A stretch of DNA of 14,096 nucleotides from Azonexus sp. (GTDB lineage Bacteria; Pseudomonadota; Gammaproteobacteria; Burkholderiales; Rhodocyclaceae), in contig JAKLLI010000018.1 of NCBI GenBank assembly GCA_023150195.1, positions 1-14,096 on the forward strand, given 5' to 3'. The position numbers and the translations under genes were made by a program. Shown here piece after piece: positions 6,883-14,096 of the stretch. Every line of letters starts with the position of its first letter. The stretch's first letter is position 1. The notes below the pieces were generated by a model. That model did not search any database. It was not told the DNA's origin and worked only from the letters and a program-made list of their open reading frames with translations.

Positions 6883-8334
6883 TTACATCAACACAATGTC
6901 GTACTGCTCCGGGGAATAACTGGGTTCAGACTGCAGGGAAACTGATTTGCCGATGAAGTCGGACAGCATGGCCAGCGCCTGTGATTCTTCATCCAGAAAG
7001 AGGTCGACCACGGCAGGCCCGGCCAGAATCCGGTATTCGCGGGCATTGAACTGGCGAGCCTCACGCAACAGCTCACGCAGAATTTCGTAGGCCACGGTCC
7101 GTGCGGTTTTCACTTCACCGCGCCCGCCACAGGTCGGGCAAGGTTCGCACAGCACATGCGCGAGGGATTCACGGGTGCGTTTGCGCGTCATTTCCACCAG
7201 GCCGAGGTGGGTGAAGCCATTCACGGTCAGCCGGGTATGGTCACGGGACAGCGCCTTGTTGAACTCTTCCAGCACGGCTTTTTTATGCTCCTCGTTCTCC
7301 ATGTCGATGAAATCGACAATGATGATGCCGCCGAGGTTCCGCAAGCGCAGCTGGCGGGCGATGGTCACCGCAGCTTCGAGATTGGTCTTGAAAATCGTGT
7401 CGTCGAAATTGCGAACACCGACGAAACCGCCGGTGTTCACGTCGATGGTCGTCATCGCTTCGGTCTGGTCGATGATCAGATAGCCACCCGATTTGAGATC
7501 CACCCGACGAGCGAGCGCCTTCTGGATTTCCTCCTCCACACCGTGCAGGTCAAACAGGGGCCGCTGGCCAGTGTAGTGCTCCAGCATGGGCAGCACCGCG
7601 GGCGTGTATTCCTGGGCAAAGACGTTCAGCTTTTGAAAATTCTCGCGCGAGTCGATCACGATGCGGGATGTTTCGGGATTCACGAAATCCCGTAGCACGC
7701 GCTGGCCCAGCGACAACTCCTGATACAGCAGACTGGGCGGTGCACTGGTGCGCGCCTTTTCCCGGATATCCGCCCAGGTTTTGCGCAGGTAGGCGATATC
7801 GGTTGCGAATTCCTCGTCGCTGGCGTTTTCCGCCATGGTGCGAACGATGAAGCCCCCCGGCTCTTCCGGCGGCACCAGACGCGTGATTTTTTCGCGCAAC
7901 AGCTCGCGCTCGGCCTCTGCCTCGATGCGCTGCGAAATCCCGATATGTTTTTCCTGCGGCAGGTAAACCAGCATGCGACCGGCAATTGAAATCTGTGTCG
8001 ACAGGCGGGCACCCTTGGTCCCGATCGGGTCCTTGACCACCTGCACGACGATGCTCTGGCCTTCGTTGAGGATTTTCTCGATCGGCCGCTCCGTCGCCGT
8101 TTCACGCGGCTGCCAGATATCGGCCACATGCAGGAAGGCGGTGCGATCCAGTCCAACATCGACGAACGCCGATTGCATGCCGGGCAGGATGCGCACGATG
8201 CGACCAAGGTAAACATTGCCGACCAGACCACGGCTGGCGGTCCGTTCAATGTGCAGCTCCTGGACCACGCCTTGTTGCATGACGGCAACGCGGGTTTCCT
8301 GTGGCGTGAAGTTGATCAGGATTTCTTCGGACAT
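6883..8334 (-). CDS. rng: Ribonuclease G
   Basis: Single-strand-specific endoribonuclease of the RNase E/G family; in E. coli it matures the 16S rRNA 5' end and degrades some mRNAs. The 483-aa product matches RNase G length and lacks the long RNase E C-terminal scaffold. The start ATG at 8334 gives MSEEILINFTPQETRVAV, as in other RNase G proteins; the frame continues upstream but that part is antisense to trhP. Seen in order: S1 domain (about 38-128: GNVYLGRIVRILPGMQSAFVDVGL), the catalytic Asp298 (IDVNTGGFVG) and Asp341 (VDFIDME), 43 residues apart as in RNase E, and the zinc-link cysteines 396, 399 and 402 (CEPCPTC). It leads the minus-strand operon with the Tat hydrolase and ProQ-like genes, and diverges from trhP. 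Confidence 0.97.
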   Translation of the reverse strand: MSEEILINFTPQETRVAVMQQGVVQELHIERTASRGLVGNVYLGRIVRILPGMQSAFVDVGLDRTAFLHVADIWQPRETATERPIEKILNEGQSIVVQVVKDPIGTKGARLSTQISIAGRMLVYLPQEKHIGISQRIEAEAERELLREKITRLVPPEEPGGFIVRTMAENASDEEFATDIAYLRKTWADIREKARTSAPPSLLYQELSLGQRVLRDFVNPETSRIVIDSRENFQKLNVFAQEYTPAVLPMLEHYTGQRPLFDLHGVEEEIQKALARRVDLKSGGYLIIDQTEAMTTIDVNTGGFVGVRNFDDTIFKTNLEAAVTIARQLRLRNLGGIIIVDFIDMENEEHKKAVLEEFNKALSRDHTRLTVNGFTHLGLVEMTRKRTRESLAHVLCEPCPTCGGRGEVKTARTVAYEILRELLREARQFNAREYRILAGPAVVDLFLDEESQALAMLSDFIGKSVSLQSEPSYSPEQYDIVLM

Positions 8335-8340
8335 AGTCTC

Positions 8341-8368
8341 TACAATTCGCGGTTTTTGCCGGATTCTA
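8341..8368. promoter_or_regulatory. Overlapping divergent promoters of trhP (+) and rng (-)
   Basis: Only 36 bp separate the two start codons. TACAAT (8341-8346, 5 of 6) is a -10 for trhP, with transcription expected near 8353. On the minus strand TAGAAT (8368-8363, 5 of 6) is a -10 for rng, with transcription near 8356. Neither has a good -35, and both -35 regions would lie inside the opposite gene. The two polymerase footprints would overlap, so use of one should hinder the other. Confidence 0.45.
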
Positions 8369-8370
8369 CT

Positions 8371-9660
8371 ATGCGCAAGGCGCCCGAACTTCTCGCCCCT
8401 GCCGGTTCGCTCGACATGATGCGCACCGCCTTTGCCTTTGGCGCCGATGCCATCTACGCCGGCCAGCCGCGTTACAGCCTGCGGGTGCGCAACAACGAAT
8501 TCGGCACCCTCGAAAAACTGGGCGCCGGTATCAGCGAAGCCCACGCACTGGGCAAGCAGTTTTTCGTGGTCAGCAACATCTTCCCGCGCAATGCCAAGCT
8601 CGCCACCTACCTCGACGACATGGCGCCGGTGATTGCGCTCAAGCCCGATGCCCTGATCATGTCCGATCCGGGCCTGATCGACATGGTGCGCACGCAATGG
8701 CCGGAACAGGTCATCCATTTATCGGTGCAGGCCAATACCGTCAATTGGGCCGCCGTCCGTTTCTGGAAAAAAATGGGGGTGGACCGCATCATCCTGTCGC
8801 GCGAACTGTCGCTGGACGAAGTCGCCGAAATCCGCCAGCAGTGTCCGGATATCGAACTGGAAGTCTTCGTTCACGGTGCGCTGTGCATTGCGTACTCCGG
8901 GCGTTGTCTGCTCTCCGGCTATTTCAATCACCGCGATCCCAACCAGGGCACCTGCACCAACGCCTGTCGCTGGGATTACAAGGTACACACGCCGGGCGAA
9001 CAACCGGTGCAATTCATGGACCGCGACGTGGAAATCCTGATCGAGGAAAAGCAGCGACCTGGCGAGATGATGCCCATCGAAGAGGATGAGCACGGCACCT
9101 ACATCATGAATTCCAAGGATTTGCGCGCCATTGAACATGTGCATCGGCTCACCGAAATCGGCGTTGATTCACTCAAGATCGAAGGCCGCACCAAAAGCCC
9201 CTACTACGTCGCCCGCACCTGCCAGTCCTACCGCAAGACCATCGATGACGCCGTCGCCGGTCATCCCTTCGACGCCAGCGTGTTGCGCGAACTGGAACAT
9301 TTGGCCAACCGCGGCTACACGGACGGTTTTTACCAGCGCCACCACGATGCGGAACACCAGAACTACCTGCGCGGCCATTCCGAATCCGAGCGTAGCCAAT
9401 ACGTGGGTGACGCGGTGAATTTCGATACGCAACGCGGCCTGATGGAAATCGGCGTCAAAAACCGTTTCAGCGTCGGCGATCAACTGGAATGCGTGCATCC
9501 TGACGGCAACCTGCGCTTCCCCCTGACGCGCATGGAAAATGCCGCCGGCGCCCCGTTGACCGTCGCGCCCGGAAGCGGCCACCGTGTCTGGATCGATTTG
9601 CCAGCGCAGTTCAAGGGGGCCTTCATTGCCCGTTTCCACGACGCGCCCGCTCAGGATTGA
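8371..9660 (+). CDS. trhP: U32-family tRNA U34 hydroxylation protein
   Basis: A 429-aa U32 peptidase-family protein (E. coli YegQ/TrhP, about 450 aa). Family knowledge: TrhP is needed for prephenate-dependent formation of 5-hydroxyuridine at tRNA wobble U34 and carries an iron-sulfur cluster; proteolytic activity is not expected. Seen: N-terminal ELLAPAGSLDMMRTAFAFGA (the family signature), HLSVQANTVN, then LEVFVHGALCIAYSGRCLLSG, with four cysteines at residues 172, 179, 195 and 199 spaced for cluster binding, and EGRTKSPYYVA. The ATG at 8371 is used because the family signature begins right after it; the frame is open farther upstream but that segment is antisense to rng. The RBS is weak (GGA at 8361-8363). 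It is the first gene of a plus-strand run; the diguanylate cyclase starts 51 bp after its stop. Confidence 0.93.
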   Translation: MRKAPELLAPAGSLDMMRTAFAFGADAIYAGQPRYSLRVRNNEFGTLEKLGAGISEAHALGKQFFVVSNIFPRNAKLATYLDDMAPVIALKPDALIMSDPGLIDMVRTQWPEQVIHLSVQANTVNWAAVRFWKKMGVDRIILSRELSLDEVAEIRQQCPDIELEVFVHGALCIAYSGRCLLSGYFNHRDPNQGTCTNACRWDYKVHTPGEQPVQFMDRDVEILIEEKQRPGEMMPIEEDEHGTYIMNSKDLRAIEHVHRLTEIGVDSLKIEGRTKSPYYVARTCQSYRKTIDDAVAGHPFDASVLRELEHLANRGYTDGFYQRHHDAEHQNYLRGHSESERSQYVGDAVNFDTQRGLMEIGVKNRFSVGDQLECVHPDGNLRFPLTRMENAAGAPLTVAPGSGHRVWIDLPAQFKGAFIARFHDAPAQD

Positions 9661-9711
9661 CAAGGCTGACGAAAAGGCCGAAAAAGCAGCTGCCACCCCC
9701 GAGGCCCCCCC

Positions 9712-10887
9712 ATGCCGCGAGTGCTCGATCGACTGACCGCATCGCCCCGTCGCCTGTTCATGGCGGTGCTGCTGTTTGTCGTCCTCGACCTGAGCATTCT
9801 CGTCATCAATCTGTGGATCGCCCATCAGGTCGCCCTGGATGCGGTCGCCATCAACCTCGCCGGCCGTCAGCGCATGCTGTCGCAACGACTGACCAAAGCC
9901 GCCCTGCTGGCGGCTGGCGACCCCGCCAGCGCGCAGGCCCAAGCTGCACGGCTGGAAATGATTGCCGCGGCACAACTCTTCGACAGTACCCTGATCGCCT
10001 TTCAGCAAGGCGGGCCAGCCATTGGTGGCGAGGGCATGCCAGTCACGCTACGCCCGCTGACCCCGGCAGCGGGACGGCTTGCCCTGGACGCCGTCATGAC
10101 GCGCTGGCGTCGCAGCGATGCGCTACGCGCTGCATTCGCCAACGATGACGCCGCGCTGCTCGCCTTCCGCGAATTCATGGTGGCCAACAATCTCGAGTTG
10201 CTCGACGGTATGAATCGCATGACCAGCGCGCTGGAACAGCACTCCGTTGCGTCAACCAATCATTTGCGGGCCATCCAGAGCGGTGCATTTGTGCTCGCAC
10301 TGATCAATTTTCTGTTAATTCTGACCAGCCTGCTCCGCCAACAGCAATCGGCCACCCAAGCCCAACTGCACTGGCAAGCTGCTGCGCGCAAGGATCCGCT
10401 CACCGGCCTCGCCAATCGCAGCGCTTTCGATAGCGCACTGACTCAAGCCATCGCGCATGCCCGGCAAACGGGTGAAACCCTGAGCTTGATGATGCTTGAT
10501 CTGGATGCCTTCAAATCGATCAACGACCGTTATGGCCATGCGGTCGGCGATCAGGTGCTGCAACGCTTTGCCGCCTGCCTGCTTGCCGCCGCCCGCCATT
10601 CGGATTCGGTGGCCCGACTCGGCGGCGATGAGTTCGTGATGCTCTGCCCCAAGCTCGACAAAGCCAGCCGCATCGACGAGGTTTGCCAGCGAATTCTGGC
10701 CGAAGTCGCGCAGATTTCGCTGCCCGATTATCCCGATATCCACCCGGCGACCAGTATCGGCGTGGCCGTCTTCCCCCGCGATGCCGAGCAAGCTGCCGCC
10801 TTGTTGCAAGTCGCCGACGCGGCCATGTATCGCAGCAAGCGCGAGGGCGGGGGCCGCTCCGTTGGCCAATCCAGCGCGGACCACTGA
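9712..10887 (+). CDS. Membrane diguanylate cyclase with PilJ-type sensor region
   Basis: A 391-aa inner-membrane protein that should make c-di-GMP from two GTP. Layout: membrane segment at about 14-38; periplasmic region 39-187 opening with INLAGRQRMLSQRLTKAALL, the signature of the PilJ/type IV pili methyl-accepting sensor domain; second membrane segment at about 189-208; GGDEF domain from about 220 (KDPLTGLANR). The active site GGDEF is at 304-308 and the inhibitory I-site RHSD at 295-298, so both activity and product feedback are predicted to be intact. The domain ends in the typical ADAAMYRSKREGG. ATG 9712 has GAGG (9701-9704) at 7 bases. Similar NLAGRQRMLSQR domains occur in nitrate/nitrite sensors, but the ligand here cannot be told. 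Possibly co-transcribed with trhP. Confidence 0.94.
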   Translation: MPRVLDRLTASPRRLFMAVLLFVVLDLSILVINLWIAHQVALDAVAINLAGRQRMLSQRLTKAALLAAGDPASAQAQAARLEMIAAAQLFDSTLIAFQQGGPAIGGEGMPVTLRPLTPAAGRLALDAVMTRWRRSDALRAAFANDDAALLAFREFMVANNLELLDGMNRMTSALEQHSVASTNHLRAIQSGAFVLALINFLLILTSLLRQQQSATQAQLHWQAAARKDPLTGLANRSAFDSALTQAIAHARQTGETLSLMMLDLDAFKSINDRYGHAVGDQVLQRFAACLLAAARHSDSVARLGGDEFVMLCPKLDKASRIDEVCQRILAEVAQISLPDYPDIHPATSIGVAVFPRDAEQAAALLQVADAAMYRSKREGGGRSVGQSSADH

Positions 10888-10931
10888 GGTCAGCACGCCA
10901 AAATCGACAGCCCCCCGCAACTTGCCTATTT

Positions 10932-10968
10932 TTGACAAATTTACACAATAAAAACAAGGCGCTAAAAG
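10932..10968 (+). promoter_or_regulatory. Candidate promoter for the acyltransferase gene
   Basis: This AT-rich island contains a perfect TTGACA (10932-10937) and a TTTACA (10940-10945, 5 of 6). The second is 17 bp from TAAAAG (10963-10968, 4 of 6 to -10), which would start transcription near 10975. TTGACA itself has no good -10 at normal spacing. Base composition differs sharply from the flanking genes, supporting a control region. Confidence 0.45.
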
Positions 10969-10990
10969 TGCTGCAGCGCAGCATTTTCTT
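10969..10990 (+). terminator. Short terminator-like hairpin upstream of the acyltransferase
   Basis: TGCTGC (10969-10974) pairs with GCAGCA (10978-10983) around a 3-nt loop, followed by TTTTCTT (10984-10990). It may end the diguanylate cyclase transcript (stop at 10885-10887). It lies only 5 bases before the next start codon, so it would act as an attenuator for any transcript from farther upstream. The stem is short and the T-tract imperfect. Confidence 0.45.
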
Positions 10991-10995
10991 GTAAC

Positions 10996-12125
10996 ATGCG
11001 CGCCATGGAATCGAAACAAAACCGTATGCCGCTGATCGATGCGCTCAAGGCGATTGCCTCGCAGATCATCGTGCTCCACCACCTGATGCTTTACGGCCCG
11101 CTGGCGGCCGGTGCGGCGCTGGTCTTTCCAGACTTTGCGGCACTGCTGGTGGACTACGGGCGCATGGCGGTGCAGGTGTTTCTGGTCATTGGCGGATTTC
11201 TGGCGGCACGCGGCCTGTCGCCACAAGGCGAGAGTTTGCGCACCAACCCCCTGCCGCTGATCGCCCGTCGCTATCTGCGGCTCGCCATTCCCTTCGTGAT
11301 TGCCATCAGTATCGCCGTGGTGGCATCTGCCCTGGCCGATCAGTGGATGGACGACGACGCCATTCCGGCGCGCGCCACCGTGAGCCAATGGCTGGCCCAT
11401 GCCGGCCTGCTGCACGGCGTGCTCGGCGCGGAGTCCTTGTCGGCTGGCGTCTGGTATGTCGCCATTGATTTTCAGCTCTACGCCTTGATGGCGCTGCTGC
11501 TGTGGATCGGTCGTCGCCGTCTGGTGGCGCCCCTGCTGGTGTGCGCGGTGGCGCTGAGCGCCCTGTTCTGGTTCAACCGCCTGCCCGAGTGGAGCAACTG
11601 GGCGCTTTACTTCTTTGGCTCCTACGGACTGGGCGCCGCCGTGTGGTGGACCTCGGAAAAACGCCAGTTGCGCCTGTGGACCGGACTCATCACCACAGTG
11701 ACGATCGCCGCGCTGGTCGTGGATTTCCGTCTGCGTATCGGGCTGGCACTGGCCATTGCCCTGCTGCTCGGTTTCAGCCGTCGTAGCGCCTTGCTCTACC
11801 GCTGGCCGCAATCGGCGCTGCTGGACTATCTGGGACGGATTTCCTACGGTGTTTTCCTGATTCACTTCCCGGTACTGTTGCTGGTCAATGCCGCCTTCGT
11901 CCAGACCGGCTCCGACTCGACGCTGGTTGCCGTTTTTGGCGTGTTGATTGCGTGGACCGCCAGCGTGGTGGCTGGCACGGCCTTTCACCGCTGGGTGGAG
12001 GGCCCGCAAGCCAGCCGCCAGATCAACCACGCCCTGCTCTGGCTGGGCAGCCAGGTGCTGCTGACCACCTTTGCCGGTGGCCGCGCAGTGCGCCGTGCCC
12101 TGCGCCGACTGATCGTCGGCCGCGT

Positions 12126-12129
<4 letters not shown>
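10996..12129 (+). CDS. Acyltransferase 3 family membrane protein
   Basis: A 377-aa polytopic protein with about ten hydrophobic segments, beginning [20 protein letters not shown] (from residue 11), the N-terminal signature of the acyltransferase-3 (OafA/YrhL) family with its conserved His, then [15 protein letters not shown] (family FFvlSGFL), [10 protein letters not shown], and near the C-terminus [21 protein letters not shown]. Family knowledge: these inner-membrane enzymes transfer acetyl or other acyl groups to cell-surface sugars, LPS, exopolysaccharide or peptidoglycan. The substrate cannot be told; no polysaccharide genes are nearby. Start is uncertain: ATG 10996, 11005 or 11026 (MPLID), none with a clear RBS. 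It converges on aacS and the two stop codons overlap. Confidence 0.9.
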
Positions 12130-14084
<1,955 letters not shown>

Positions 14085-14096
14085 GGTGTCTCTCCC

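Noticed and set aside
8128..8370. Upstream extension of the trhP reading frame
   Set aside because: It is antisense to the rng S1 domain; the U32 signature starts immediately after ATG 8371.
8335..8718. Upstream extension of the rng reading frame (up to 128 extra residues)
   Set aside because: It lies antisense to the conserved N-terminus of trhP, and the RNase G family start MSEEILINFTPQET fits the ATG at 8334.
10315..12030. Long minus-strand open frame of 571 aa opposite the diguanylate cyclase and acyltransferase
   Set aside because: Low-complexity, Gln/His/Arg-rich composition typical of antisense frames; it crosses two well-supported genes and their intergenic control region.
12104..12120. 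Hairpin GCCGAC/GTCGGC near the end of the acyltransferase as a terminator for aacS or the acyltransferase
   Set aside because: It lies within coding sequence and has no T-tract on either strand.

Overview
The window looks like chromosomal core sequence from a betaproteobacterium, most likely of the Rhodocyclales (Dechloromonas/Azonexus-like). I infer this from the high GC content, the protein types, and an S-adenosylhomocysteine (SAH) riboswitch directly upstream of ahcY, an arrangement typical of beta- and gammaproteobacteria. I see no insertion sequences, phage genes, CRISPR array or other signs of recent transfer. The genus is an inference.

Left part (1-4954, all + strand): the 3' end of an HD-GYP c-di-GMP phosphodiesterase gene, then an orphan 68-aa protein with a structured leader. 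Next comes a methyl-cycle operon: SAH riboswitch, ahcY (SAH hydrolase), tlyA (rRNA methyltransferase family) and metF (methylene-THF reductase; its ATG overlaps the tlyA stop). AhcY removes the SAH left by methyltransferases and yields homocysteine. MetF supplies the methyl-THF used to remethylate it. An HDOD signalling gene follows 31 bp after metF.

Middle (4983-5451): a strong promoter drives two tandem lysine tRNAs (anticodons TTT and CTT). An intrinsic terminator follows, then an initiator tRNA-fMet, then a bidirectional terminator shared with the minus-strand genes to the right.

Right of the tRNAs on the minus strand (transcription order, 8334 down to 5474): rng (RNase G), a Tat-exported dienelactone hydrolase-family protein, and a short ProQ/FinO RNA chaperone, apparently one operon. 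Divergent from rng with only 36 bp between them is trhP (U32 family, tRNA U34 hydroxylation). After it come a membrane diguanylate cyclase with an intact GGDEF and I-site, then a membrane acyltransferase-3 protein. The acyltransferase converges on aacS (acetoacetyl-CoA synthetase, minus strand), and the two stop codons overlap.

The coding content is familiar. The best leads are in the non-coding DNA. The ahcY leader can be read as a complete switch: pseudoknot aptamer, anti-aptamer helix, competing hairpin, and a hairpin that buries the GTG start. A nested stem of about 70 nt lies between the hydrolase stop and the ProQ start. A dyad/hairpin covers the ribosome binding site of the 68-aa gene. 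The initiator tRNA sits just downstream of a terminator with very little room for its own promoter. No stretch longer than 300 bases lacks a gene. I found no clearly new multi-gene system.
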